Assembly (NCBI GenBank): GCA_002336675.1
Contig: DDEI01000043.1
Location: forward strand, 1,471 to 46,764
DNA from: Flavobacteriales bacterium UBA1958
Lineage (GTDB): Bacteria; Bacteroidota; Bacteroidia; Flavobacteriales_D; Sanyastnellaceae
Direction: 5' to 3'
Length of the DNA stretch: 45,294 nt
Position numbers and translations under genes: made by a program. Below are positions 16,404 through 25,199 of the stretch, one piece after another; the first letter of the stretch is position 1, and every line of letters starts with the position of its first letter. A model generated the notes under the pieces. That model worked only from the letters and a program-made list of their open reading frames with translations, had not been told where the DNA came from and did no database searches.

Positions 16404-17332
16404 GCCTTGAAGTCTCCATACTTATCCCTTTTCTGAACGAATCAGAAAATATTTCTGACCTTGTTTCAAGTCTAAACGATTTTTGTTCTCGTCAAGAGGA
16501 AAGCTATGAAGTGATTTTCATCGATGATGGCAGTACAGATGACTCCTGTGAAAAGTTAAAAAACGCGCCTATCCATGGATTCTCTTGTTCACTGATACAG
16601 CTTTCTCAAAACTATGGTTCTCATGCCGCTTTAAGAGCCGGAATAACCAAAGCGAAAGGGAAATACATAAGTTTCGCTTATGCTGATTTACAAGATCCTT
16701 TAACCCTTCAGAAAAAGATGTATGACAAAGCAAAATCAAGCAGTTCTAACATCATCTGGGCCACAAGAAAAGACTCAAAAAGTGGCGCATTAGAAAAGCT
16801 ATTCTCACAATTTTATGCTTCTATGATGAAGAAGCACGTGAAAAGTACGTTTCCTAAAAAGGGGTTTGACATCGTTATGTTTGACGCTAAGATTCAACAG
16901 CAACTAAATACAAATATCGAAGCCAATTCCTCCATATTTCTTCAAATCCTGACTTTAGGGTTTAAGCAAGACAGCATAGAATATGATAAGTATGAGAGAC
17001 AGAAAGGAAAATCTAAGTGGACACTTCAAGCAAAAATCAAACTATTTATAGACTCCTTTGTTGCTTTTTCTTACTTCCCTATTCGTTTAGTGACTGTGCT
17101 GGGAATACTGTTTTCAAGTTTAGGTTTCTTATGGACTATATACATTATCTCAAGAAAGCTTCTTTTAAATGACTTAGAGCCTGGATGGCCTGCAATTATT
17201 TCGATACTCATGATAGGTTTCGGAGTAACTAATATCGGCCTAGGAATTATAGCTGAGTACCTCTGGAGAACACTAGATGCCTCTAGAAAAAGACCTGTCT
17301 TCGTGATAGATGAATTAATAAAAATAAAATGA
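16400..17332 (+). CDS. GtrB/ArnC-like polyprenyl-phosphate glycosyltransferase (GT2) with altered DxD
   Basis: 310 residues, TTG start in a TTGA overlap with the preceding stop. N-terminal GT-A domain (V-S-I-L-I-P-F-L-N-E, D-D-G-S-T-D-D), then an amphipathic stretch and two C-terminal membrane helices (about 225-250, 262-290), as in dolichol-phosphate mannose synthases, GtrB and ArnC. These load a sugar onto undecaprenyl phosphate for GT-C enzymes. Where the family normally has D-A-D-L-Q-D, this protein reads Y94-A-D96-L-Q-D99, so the first Asp is missing. Activity or metal use may differ. It is ATGA-coupled to the SDR gene that follows. Confidence 0.85.
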   Translation: MSLEVSILIPFLNESENISDLVSSLNDFCSRQEESYEVIFIDDGSTDDSCEKLKNAPIHGFSCSLIQLSQNYGSHAALRAGITKAKGKYISFAYADLQDPLTLQKKMYDKAKSSSSNIIWATRKDSKSGALEKLFSQFYASMMKKHVKSTFPKKGFDIVMFDAKIQQQLNTNIEANSSIFLQILTLGFKQDSIEYDKYERQKGKSKWTLQAKIKLFIDSFVAFSYFPIRLVTVLGILFSSLGFLWTIYIISRKLLLNDLEPGWPAIISILMIGFGVTNIGLGIIAEYLWRTLDASRKRPVFVIDELIKIK

Positions 17333-18357
17333 AAATACTCGTGACCGGTGCAGCTGGTTTTATAGGCTCTCATTTGACTGACTCACTTCTTAAAAAGGGG
17401 CATCACGTAACAGGGTTTGATAATCTTGTAAATGGAAAGCTTAGAAATCTAGAAGATGCTGAAAGAAATGAAAATTTCACTTTTATCAAAGGAGATATTC
17501 TTTCAAGCGAAGATTTAGAAGATGCTTTCAAGGATATAGAAATAGTATATCATTTAGCTTGCCTCGGCGTAAGACACAGCATTCATTCTCCTTTTGAGAA
17601 TCACCAAGTAAACGCCGAAGGCTCTTTAAATGTTTTAGAAAAAGCTAGAGAAAACAACATTAACTGGTTCTATTATATCTCTACTAGTGAGATTTACGGA
17701 AAGACGATCTCCTTCCCCATTAATGAAAACGATCCTGCATGTCCATTAACAGTATATGGAGCCAGCAAATTGGCAGGTGAACATTATACAAATTCTTATA
17801 ATGAGTGTTATGATTTAAATACTACTGTTCTCAGAGTTTTTAATAATTACGGTCCTAGAGCTCATTATGAAGGAGATGCTGGTGAAATAATTCCGCGCTC
17901 TATAGTTCGCGCTTTATATGGAGAAAATCCTATTATTTTCGGTGATGGATCTGTCACTAGAGATTTTTTCTATGTGAAAGACACCGCTGACTTATTAGTC
18001 ACACTGCTAGGACAAAATCACTTATTAGGAGAGACTATTAACGTAGGTACAGGGGTAGAAATTACCATGAAATGTCTATTAGAGACTATAGCTGAAAAAA
18101 TGACTAAATACAACGTGAAGGTTGATTATATGGACCCTAGACCTGCTGATGTCCCCCGATTATGGGTGGATAACTCTAAGCTGAAAAGCTTACTGAAAAT
18201 AAATGAGGGTAAAAATTTCGATGAAGGAATATCAGATACTATTTCTTACTACGAAGAACTGAGCACTCAGAAAAGTCTAATAGAGGAGATACAAGTATTA
18301 AATTGGAAGAAAACTAAGAATGAGAAAAATACCCATAGCCAAACCTCTACTCGGTGA
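17329..18357 (+). CDS. NAD-dependent sugar epimerase/dehydratase (extended SDR)
   Basis: 342 residues. NAD-binding G-A-A-G-F-I-G at 7-13, D-N-L near 32-34, S-T-S-E-I-Y-G with the catalytic Ser/Thr region, and Y143-x-x-x-K147 in Y-G-A-S-K identify an extended short-chain dehydrogenase acting on nucleotide sugars. R-D-F-F-Y-V-K-D at about 208-215 is the substrate-domain hallmark. Reaction may be 4-epimerisation, 4,6-dehydration or decarboxylation; sequence by eye cannot separate these. ATGA overlap upstream and a 38-base overlap with the next aminotransferase gene argue for tight co-expression and a shared pathway producing a 4-amino sugar. Confidence 0.88.
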   Translation: MKILVTGAAGFIGSHLTDSLLKKGHHVTGFDNLVNGKLRNLEDAERNENFTFIKGDILSSEDLEDAFKDIEIVYHLACLGVRHSIHSPFENHQVNAEGSLNVLEKARENNINWFYYISTSEIYGKTISFPINENDPACPLTVYGASKLAGEHYTNSYNECYDLNTTVLRVFNNYGPRAHYEGDAGEIIPRSIVRALYGENPIIFGDGSVTRDFFYVKDTADLLVTLLGQNHLLGETINVGTGVEITMKCLLETIAEKMTKYNVKVDYMDPRPADVPRLWVDNSKLKSLLKINEGKNFDEGISDTISYYEELSTQKSLIEEIQVLNWKKTKNEKNTHSQTSTR

Positions 18358-19438
18358 GCTAGAGGCAAAAGCTGCTCATGATGTCATTCTTACAGGATGG
18401 GTGACTCAAGGCCCAAAAGTCCAAGAATTTGAAAAAGATTTCTGTGAATATACAGGGGCTAAATATGCCGTAGCTGTAAGTAATTGTACTACCGGTCTGC
18501 ACTTGAGTCTTCTCGTGGCAGGAATATCCTGTGGTGACGAAGTGATTTGTCCTTCTATGTCATACATAGCTACAGCCAATTGTATTCGATATACTGGAGC
18601 TGAACCTGTTTTTGCTGAAGTAGGAAATGACTTTAATATCGATATCGAAGATGTTCGAAAAAAAATCACCTCAAAAACAAAAGCGATTCTAATCGTTCAT
18701 CAGATTGGAAATCCTGCAGATATAGCGGCTTATCAAGAACTTTGCAACGCTCACAACTTAAAGCTTATAGAAGATGGGGCATGTGCAATAGGATCAGAAT
18801 ATAAGGGCAAAAAAATAGGTTCACACTCCGAATTAGTCTGCTTCTCTTTTCATCCCAGAAAAGTAATTACCACAGGTGATGGAGGGATGATTACCACTAA
18901 CAATAAAAGTTATTATACACGGTTAAAACACTTAAGACAGCATGGAATGTCTATAAATGACCAAGTTCGTCATACTTCTAAAACTGTAATTATAGAAGAG
19001 TATTTGGAGTTAGGATATAACTACAGAATGACAGACATACAAGCTGCAGTTGGTATAGAACAGCTGAAAAGACTAAAAGATATAATTCGAGAAAGAAGAA
19101 GAATAGCTGAGATGTATAACGAAGCTTTTAAAAATTCAGACTCAGTAGAAATACTAGACGAAGGTGACAAAAAATACAATTATCAATCTTACTCTCTTCT
19201 GCTCACCGCTAAATGTCCTATTTCTCGGAATGGTTTAATGCAAGAGCTATTAGATATGGGAATCTCTACTAGAAGAGGCATAATGACTGCGCACAGAGAA
19301 AAAGCATATAACGCTAAAACGTATTCGCTTCCTCAATCGGAATTTTATTCGGACCATTCTATTCTTCTTCCCTTATACATCCCCATGGATGATGCAGATA
19401 TAGCATCTGTGATTCAATCAGTAAAACAATTCATTTAA
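18320..19438 (+). CDS. DegT/DnrJ/EryC1 aminotransferase (second copy)
   Basis: 372 residues. I-P-I-A-K-P at the N-terminus, S-N-C-T-T-G-L-H-L-S-L at about 53-63, E-D-G-A-C-A-I-G, and PLP Lys181 in F-H-P-R-K-V-I-T-T-G-D-G-G. The last signature is typical of the PglE/ArnB/perosamine synthase group that aminates 4-keto sugars, unlike the WbpE-like paralogue at 14684. The start lies 38 bases inside the SDR gene; alignment of the P-I-A-K-P segment with homologues supports this ATG. Probably accepts the product of that SDR or of a dehydratase encoded elsewhere. Confidence 0.9.
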   Translation: MRKIPIAKPLLGELEAKAAHDVILTGWVTQGPKVQEFEKDFCEYTGAKYAVAVSNCTTGLHLSLLVAGISCGDEVICPSMSYIATANCIRYTGAEPVFAEVGNDFNIDIEDVRKKITSKTKAILIVHQIGNPADIAAYQELCNAHNLKLIEDGACAIGSEYKGKKIGSHSELVCFSFHPRKVITTGDGGMITTNNKSYYTRLKHLRQHGMSINDQVRHTSKTVIIEEYLELGYNYRMTDIQAAVGIEQLKRLKDIIRERRRIAEMYNEAFKNSDSVEILDEGDKKYNYQSYSLLLTAKCPISRNGLMQELLDMGISTRRGIMTAHREKAYNAKTYSLPQSEFYSDHSILLPLYIPMDDADIASVIQSVKQFI

Positions 19439-19449
19439 ACTCTCTCCAT

Positions 19450-20412
19450 ATGAACGAGTTAGTGAGTGTTATTATTCCTGTCTTTAATAAAGCGGCTTTC
19501 TTAGATGAAACGCTCACTTCTGTATGCGGTCAAACCTATACTTCGTTAGAAATCATTCTAATTGATGATGCCTCAAATGACGGTTCTCTGAGCATACTAG
19601 AAAAATGGAAAGCTGTGGATTCCAGAATAAAACTTATCCTAAATACTGAGAATTTAGGAGGAAATAAAAGCAGAAACTTTGGGATTAATCTGGCCACAGG
19701 AAAGTACACTTTATTGTTTGATGCAGATGATCTCCTCTCTGCTTCATGTATCGAGAATAGAGTGAATCAATTCGAAGAAAACTCTGATGTCGTGATTTCT
19801 TCTATGGGTGTATTCAATGTTTCTATAGGAGACGTTAGCTCAAAACTAGATTGGATTCCAGATGAAAACAATGCCCTCATAAGATTTTTAAGACATGAGC
19901 TGCCTTGGACTATTATGCAGCCCTTATGGAAAACTAAAATTCTGAAAACCCATAAAGGTTTTGACGAGAGTTTTAAACGACTCCAAGACATAGAACTTCA
20001 TACTAGAATTTTATCTTCTGGGATTTCTGTTAAAATAAATTCAGACCAGAAACCGGACTGTTTTTATAGGATTCTTGAAGGAAGACATTCTATGGATAAA
20101 TTAGAATTCTATACCCGATGGGTTCAAAGTGCAGCTGAGTATTTTAATAAGTTTAAGCACTTACCAGCTATTAACGCAAAGAAAGAACTCTCAGGTACAC
20201 TAATAGAGACAGCTAGCCAACTTTTAATGGCTCAAAAAAATGGCCAACTCTCTCCATTGAAAACTAAAGAATTATTCAAAGCCTTAATGGGGAGTACTTC
20301 TAACTCGTTTTCTACTCAACTAGTCCGAATTTACTTTTCTGTCCAAAATTATATTCCTATTAGAATTAAAGGCCTGAAAAAACTGATGCACCTGCTAGCG
20401 CATGGCAGATGA
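19450..20412 (+). CDS. GT2 family glycosyltransferase
   Basis: 320 residues, GT-A fold: V-S-V-I-I-P-V-F-N-K at 5-14, D-D-A-S-N-D-G-S, N-L-G-G-N-K-S-R-N-F-G, and the D-A-D-D metal-binding motif near 91-94. Cytoplasmic, without membrane helices. It is expected to add one residue of the repeat unit. It begins 11 bases after the aminotransferase gene; a 66-base gap with a promoter-like box follows. Confidence 0.87.
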   Translation: MNELVSVIIPVFNKAAFLDETLTSVCGQTYTSLEIILIDDASNDGSLSILEKWKAVDSRIKLILNTENLGGNKSRNFGINLATGKYTLLFDADDLLSASCIENRVNQFEENSDVVISSMGVFNVSIGDVSSKLDWIPDENNALIRFLRHELPWTIMQPLWKTKILKTHKGFDESFKRLQDIELHTRILSSGISVKINSDQKPDCFYRILEGRHSMDKLEFYTRWVQSAAEYFNKFKHLPAINAKKELSGTLIETASQLLMAQKNGQLSPLKTKELFKALMGSTSNSFSTQLVRIYFSVQNYIPIRIKGLKKLMHLLAHGR

Positions 20413-20453
20413 TTTATAAACACTCGGTGGCCATATACATAATGGTTATTGGT

Positions 20454-20461
20454 TACTTTTG
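20454..20461 (+). promoter_or_regulatory. Internal -7 promoter box in the polysaccharide locus
   Basis: TACTTTTG matches TAnnTTTG exactly, 17 bases upstream of the TTG start at 20479, in the 66-base gap between two glycosyltransferase genes. The spacing is like that of the other promoters here, so this may be a second entry point for transcription. Confidence 0.45.
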
Positions 20462-20478
20462 AGGAAAGATAATTTCTA

Positions 20479-21633
20479 TTGAAACTAGCTCTCTTAACTG
20501 ACGGAATTGCGCCTTATGTAATGGGTGGAATGCAAACACATTCTGCCAATTTGGCTAAATACCTCACATTAGCTGGAATCGAAGTTTCACTCGTGCACTG
20601 TGTTCACCATGGTGAAAGCCCTCCGAGTTCAAAAGAAGTAAACGAAGTACTTTTTGGACCCCATGTTGATATTGAATTAAAAGAAGTGATCTGTTTAGAG
20701 TTTCCAAAAAACAGCAAGATTCCTGGGCACTATATAAGACGATCTTACACCTATTCTAAGATGGTGACCGCTGCCTTAGATTATTCCAAAATTGACTTTA
20801 TCTACGCGAAAGGATTTACTGCATGGGACATCTTAAAAGGAAAAAAAAGCGGAGCCACATATCCTCCGGTAGGAGTAAAGTTTCATGGATATGAAATGTT
20901 TCAGATATTGCCCTCATTTAAGCAGAAAGCTGATGGAGTATTACTCCGACCTCCTACAAAATGGAATAATTTAAATGCTGACTATGTGTTTTCTTATGGA
21001 GGAAAGATTAGTAAGTTAATCATGGAATTAGGAGTCTCTGAAGAGAATATCCTAGAGTTCACCTCTGGAATAGACTCCTCCATAATTAAGAAGGAGAGAA
21101 TGCCAGCTTATAAAGCACCCGTAAAATTTGTATTTGTAGGTAGGTCAGAAATAAGAAAAGGAGTAAAAGAAATAGAAGAATCAATTCAGCTCTTACTAGA
21201 AACCGGTGAAAATTTTGAAGTCCACTTTGTAGGTCCGATAGAACCCTTTATAAAACATGATGCTGTTATTTTTCATGGAAGTAAAAGCTCCTTAAATGAG
21301 ATAACCTCTATAATGGATAAAATGGACGTCATCCTCTGCCCTAGCCACTCTGAGGGAATGCCGAATGTAATAATAGAGGGAATGGCTCGTGAACTAGCTG
21401 TCTTAACCACAAAAGTAGGCGCCATAGAAGTGATAGTTAATGAAGAAAATGGTGTTTTCTGTTTACCCGGAAATGTACACAGCCTGCATAAGGCCATGCT
21501 CCAATTCATTCTCATGGATGAAGGATCTCTGAAAAACCTAAAAATAAAAAGTAAAAAAATAGTTGCTGAAAAATTAGCTTGGGAGAAAGTAGCAGAGAGT
21601 TTAAGTAAAAAACTAATTACCATTAAGCCTTGA
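20479..21633 (+). CDS. GT4 family glycosyltransferase
   Basis: 384 residues, GT-B fold. TTG start: the first strand K-L-A-L-L-T-D-G-I-A-P-Y follows directly, then the loop G-G-M-Q-T-H-S. The C-terminal domain has F-V-G-R-S-E-I-R-K-G at about 217-226 and the S-H-S-E-G-M-P-N-V-I-I-E-G-M donor-binding region, with the E-x7-E glutamates of retaining GT4 enzymes. Cytoplasmic enzyme for repeat-unit assembly; substrate unknown. The stop overlaps the next TTG start. Confidence 0.9.
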   Translation: MKLALLTDGIAPYVMGGMQTHSANLAKYLTLAGIEVSLVHCVHHGESPPSSKEVNEVLFGPHVDIELKEVICLEFPKNSKIPGHYIRRSYTYSKMVTAALDYSKIDFIYAKGFTAWDILKGKKSGATYPPVGVKFHGYEMFQILPSFKQKADGVLLRPPTKWNNLNADYVFSYGGKISKLIMELGVSEENILEFTSGIDSSIIKKERMPAYKAPVKFVFVGRSEIRKGVKEIEESIQLLLETGENFEVHFVGPIEPFIKHDAVIFHGSKSSLNEITSIMDKMDVILCPSHSEGMPNVIIEGMARELAVLTTKVGAIEVIVNEENGVFCLPGNVHSLHKAMLQFILMDEGSLKNLKIKSKKIVAEKLAWEKVAESLSKKLITIKP

Positions 21634-22844
21634 GTTCTAAATCTGCAAATAGCATCTACTTCCCCAGTCTAAATGCACTGCGCTTTATGGCTGCTATTTT
21701 AGTGGTTATCACACATATAGAGCTAATCAAGCATCACCTAAAATACGGCCGTCATTTTTGGTCGTTTTATCAGGGTTCAGGATGGGAGACCCCTATAGGT
21801 TCAGTAATAAACAACAAAGCCCACTGGATTTCTCCATTTATAGCTGCCGCCGGTCCTCTTGGCGTGGTTTTTTTCTTTGTACTGAGTGGGTTTCTAATCT
21901 CCTACTTACTGCTCGCAGAAAAGGAAAAAACAGGAAGCATAAGTCTTAAATCGTTCTACATGAGAAGAATTTTAAGAATTTGGCCGTTGTATTTTCTTAT
22001 TCTATTGCTTGGTTTTTTCATACTACCCAACTTCGGATTTTTTTATATTCCATTTCAATCAGAAAGCCTTTCAAATCACTTTTGGCCTAATTTACTGCTG
22101 TATATTTTCCTAGTTCCCAATCTAGCTCAGGCAATGTATTTACCCGTTCCACACATTGGACAATCTTGGTCCATTGGTGTCGAAGAACAATTCTATATTC
22201 TTTGGCCTCTTCTATTTAAACTCAGGAAGAATATCCTCAACACGATGATTTATGCCTTTCTGTTCTTCGTCTTAATTAAGGTTCTCTTTCTTTCTGTGGA
22301 TTTAGACATTCTCTCTAACTCTACTGAAGAAGCCGTGAAACAGTTTCTAGCCGCTACTAAGGTGGAGTGCATGGCACTGGGAGCTTTAGCTGCCTATGCA
22401 CTATTCAAAAGGAAGACTAAAATTCTTAAGCTCATTTATTCTGATTTAGTCTTTTTCAGCGGGCTTATCTCGATTCCTATGCTCATCTATTTTACACCTG
22501 CTTTTGTTCAGGATGCTCAGCACCTTATTATGTCTATTTCCTTCATGATCATTATACTAAATCTCTCTACAAATAAAAAATACTCTCGATTTCTGGAGAA
22601 AAAAGTTTTTTCATTCTTAGGCAAAATTTCTTATGGAATATACATGTACCATTTCGTAATCTGTACCGTGGTCATTAAAAGTTTTCTAATTTTAAACATC
22701 CCATACAACTCATGGAGCCAAGCGCTAATTTATTTGTTGGTCATTAGTCTCACTGTATTAATTTCATGGCTATCTTATGACTACTTGGAGAAAGGGTTTC
22801 TCAGGTTAAAAACTACATATCAAAAAGTTAAAAGCACGAGCTAA
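21630..22844 (+). CDS. Acyltransferase 3 family protein (OafA/YrhL-like)
   Basis: 404 residues with about ten membrane helices. The N-terminal L-N-A-L-R-F-M-A-A, catalytic-type His in V-I-T-H, F-F-V-L-S-G-F at about 86-92 and R-R-I-L-R-I-W-P-L-Y are hallmarks of acyltransferase family 3. S-W-S-I-G-V-E-E-Q-F is the second family motif. These enzymes move acetyl or other acyl groups across the inner membrane onto extracellular polysaccharides. Starts at TTG in a TTGA overlap with the GT4 stop. It probably O-acetylates the polymer from this locus. Confidence 0.92.
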   Translation: MSSKSANSIYFPSLNALRFMAAILVVITHIELIKHHLKYGRHFWSFYQGSGWETPIGSVINNKAHWISPFIAAAGPLGVVFFFVLSGFLISYLLLAEKEKTGSISLKSFYMRRILRIWPLYFLILLLGFFILPNFGFFYIPFQSESLSNHFWPNLLLYIFLVPNLAQAMYLPVPHIGQSWSIGVEEQFYILWPLLFKLRKNILNTMIYAFLFFVLIKVLFLSVDLDILSNSTEEAVKQFLAATKVECMALGALAAYALFKRKTKILKLIYSDLVFFSGLISIPMLIYFTPAFVQDAQHLIMSISFMIIILNLSTNKKYSRFLEKKVFSFLGKISYGIYMYHFVICTVVIKSFLILNIPYNSWSQALIYLLVISLTVLISWLSYDYLEKGFLRLKTTYQKVKSTS

Positions 22845-22860
22845 TAAAAGCTTTACCGGT

Positions 22861-24132
22861 ATGACTAAACTTCAAAAACCAATATTATCTGAACGAGTAA
22901 TTAACTTTCTACTCGTGATTTCTATATTCTTTAATTCTTATGTAATAACAAAATCTCCCGCGGAAATATATTTTAGCTATATCCCTATAGCTCTCCTACT
23001 TCCAGTTTTTCTTATGAAGTATGGTGTATCTAGAATCATTTTTAAAATCTTTTTACCCCTGTTCTTTATGGGAGTAATTTACATTCAGCTGGGAGAGAAT
23101 ACATGGGGCCAATTTCTTAAGATAAGTATCGGATTTTTTACCTCTGTTCTCTTCTTTCAGCTCATTATAGAGCACTATAAATTTAACTTAGAAAGGCTTT
23201 TTAAAATTTACATGTATGCGTGTTATATATTTGCTATCATAGGAGTAGTGCAGCTTATAGCGTTCCATCTCGGAATAGTCCCTCTGTATAGATTTAACTG
23301 GATACTAAATAAATGGGCCCTCTCTCGAGGCGGTTTAGGACTTAGAATAAATAGTATTTTTTCGGAGCCCTCTTATGTAGCAGCCAGTGTAGCTCCAGCT
23401 ATGTTTGTATCGTTGTACAACATCACTAATAACTCTTCACTATTCCTAACTAAGAAAAAAAGCATCGTAATAGTTCTACTGTACTTCTTGTCATTTTCAT
23501 CTCTTGGAATACTCGCTTTCGTTGTAGCCTTAATTTTTCTACTTGTTAGAAGGGGATTTATAACCGCAGCTGTTTTTGTCGGGCCAGTGACGGTATTAGT
23601 TTTTTTCATAGCGTATCAAACTATTGGTGAGTTTAAAGAAAGAGTAGATGGAACTGTCGAGATTTTTTCTAGTCAAAATATTTATAGTTATGACATTCAC
23701 GGTTCAAGTTTTGTCCTCTATAATAATTATCACGTGGCCACTACCAATTTCTTAAAAAATCCTCTATTCGGATCTGGCTTAGGCTCTCACGTCATAGCCT
23801 TTGATAAATATTCACTTACCAATCAGATTGGAGTAGTAGACATTGAGTTTAATTCTGCAGACGCCAATTCTATGTTTTTAAGACTCCTCTCAGAGACAGG
23901 GATTTTTGGAGTAGGATTTTTTATGTTCTTTCTAATTAAAAATTACACTCCCAGAAAAAGAGCCCTAAATGAAGAATATTGGCTCATCTCAGTAGGCTGC
24001 TTTATTATCATTATTGTGCATCTAGTTAGACAAGGTCACTACTTTTATAATGGGTTTCCTTTTTTCATGTGGTTATACTATTACACCTCGAAGATTTCTA
24101 AAGAAAAACTGAACTTAGCGAATGAACAATAA
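22861..24132 (+). CDS. Wzy-like O-antigen polymerase/ligase family protein
   Basis: 423 residues with ten or more hydrophobic helices and one large periplasmic loop (about 255-330). In that loop, N-P-L-F-G-S-G-L-G-S-H is the usual O-antigen polymerase/ligase (Wzy_C) pattern. Such proteins join flipped repeat units at the periplasmic face of the inner membrane. As the only such gene in the locus it is the probable polymerase, working with the Wzc-type co-polymerase. Sequence conservation in this family is poor, so polymerase versus ligase is by context. Overlaps the next gene by 11 bases. Confidence 0.82.
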   Translation: MTKLQKPILSERVINFLLVISIFFNSYVITKSPAEIYFSYIPIALLLPVFLMKYGVSRIIFKIFLPLFFMGVIYIQLGENTWGQFLKISIGFFTSVLFFQLIIEHYKFNLERLFKIYMYACYIFAIIGVVQLIAFHLGIVPLYRFNWILNKWALSRGGLGLRINSIFSEPSYVAASVAPAMFVSLYNITNNSSLFLTKKKSIVIVLLYFLSFSSLGILAFVVALIFLLVRRGFITAAVFVGPVTVLVFFIAYQTIGEFKERVDGTVEIFSSQNIYSYDIHGSSFVLYNNYHVATTNFLKNPLFGSGLGSHVIAFDKYSLTNQIGVVDIEFNSADANSMFLRLLSETGIFGVGFFMFFLIKNYTPRKRALNEEYWLISVGCFIIIIVHLVRQGHYFYNGFPFFMWLYYYTSKISKEKLNLANEQ

Positions 24133-25153
24133 AAAGCCAATCGTCTTTCTCTATTCAGAATTAGCAGAATATCTATTAGCCTGTATAGCTGTATTAGCTG
24201 CTAAACATCCAAATATTCATATCATAAAGTGGCCCACTACGAGCGAAGCTCCTTTTAAGTTCCGCAAACTAGAAGGTGTAATCACATACAACCGGGAAGA
24301 TTATACCCCCTCTCGGTTAATAGGGTTATTAGAAAAAATAGAGCCAGCCCTAATTATCAGCTCTGGATGGATGGATAAAGGATACATAGACTGCTGTAAG
24401 CATTTTTATGGGCGTTGCAATACAGTTTTAACATTAGACAATCACTGGCAAGGTGATCTCAAGCAAATAATAAAAACTAAGATAGCTAAGTATTACTTCA
24501 AGAAAATATTCTCGGCCGGATGGATACCCGGAAAACCACAAATAGAATTCATCCAAAAGCTCGGGTTTAAGAACTATAAATCTGGATTATACTGCGCTGA
24601 TTTGAATTTATTTGAGCCATCCCCCGCGAAGAAAGTTAATAGAAAATTATTGTTTGTAGGAAGGTATATAGAATTCAAAGGAGTCCATGAACTTTGGGAT
24701 GCTTTTGTTAAATTAAAATCTAATCATCACTCCAAATGGGAACTTCACTGTGCAGGAAACGGAGATTTATGGGAGAACAGAACCCTACATGAGAGTATCA
24801 TTCATCATGGGTTTCTGCAACCCGCTGAACTTGCCAAATTAGCACATGAGTGCGATGCCTTGGTTTTGCCGAGCTACAAAGAGCCCTGGGGAGTTGTCGT
24901 TCATGAAATGGCTGCATCTGGATTAGTTCTCTTGTGTTCAGATAAAATAGGCGCCGCTACGTCATTTTTAGAAGAGGGTAAAAATGGCTTTACCTTTGAA
25001 CATAAGAATTCAGCATCTCTCTGTCAAGTCTTCACTAAATTCACAGAATTGGAAGATTCAGAAATACTCAAAATGGGGAATCACAGTCTTAAAATGGCGC
25101 AAAAAATCACTCCTGAAAAATGGGCGCAAACAGCACTAGAATTGATCGATTAA
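24122..25153 (+). CDS. GT4 family glycosyltransferase
   Basis: 343 residues, GT-B fold. L-F-V-G-R-Y-I-E-F-K-G-V at about 175-186 starts the donor domain; P-S-Y-K-E-P-W-G-V-V-V-H-E-M-A with its E-x7-E-like pair is the nucleotide-sugar site. The N-terminal acceptor domain is short for the family and has no membrane helix. It is predicted to extend the lipid-linked repeat. Start overlaps the Wzy-like gene by 11 bases; a 46-base gap with a promoter-like box follows. Confidence 0.87.
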   Translation: MNNKKPIVFLYSELAEYLLACIAVLAAKHPNIHIIKWPTTSEAPFKFRKLEGVITYNREDYTPSRLIGLLEKIEPALIISSGWMDKGYIDCCKHFYGRCNTVLTLDNHWQGDLKQIIKTKIAKYYFKKIFSAGWIPGKPQIEFIQKLGFKNYKSGLYCADLNLFEPSPAKKVNRKLLFVGRYIEFKGVHELWDAFVKLKSNHHSKWELHCAGNGDLWENRTLHESIIHHGFLQPAELAKLAHECDALVLPSYKEPWGVVVHEMAASGLVLLCSDKIGAATSFLEEGKNGFTFEHKNSASLCQVFTKFTELEDSEILKMGNHSLKMAQKITPEKWAQTALELID

Positions 25154-25180
25154 ATAATCCGCTATTCTGATTGTCTTTTT

Positions 25181-25188
25181 TACCTTTA
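25181..25188 (+). promoter_or_regulatory. Near-consensus -7 box before the asparagine synthase gene
   Basis: TACCTTTA matches seven of the eight constrained and free positions of TAnnTTTG (final G replaced by A), 11 bases upstream of the ATG at 25200. Possible internal promoter; weaker than the exact matches. Confidence 0.3.
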
Positions 25189-25199
25189 CAGTGTAACAC

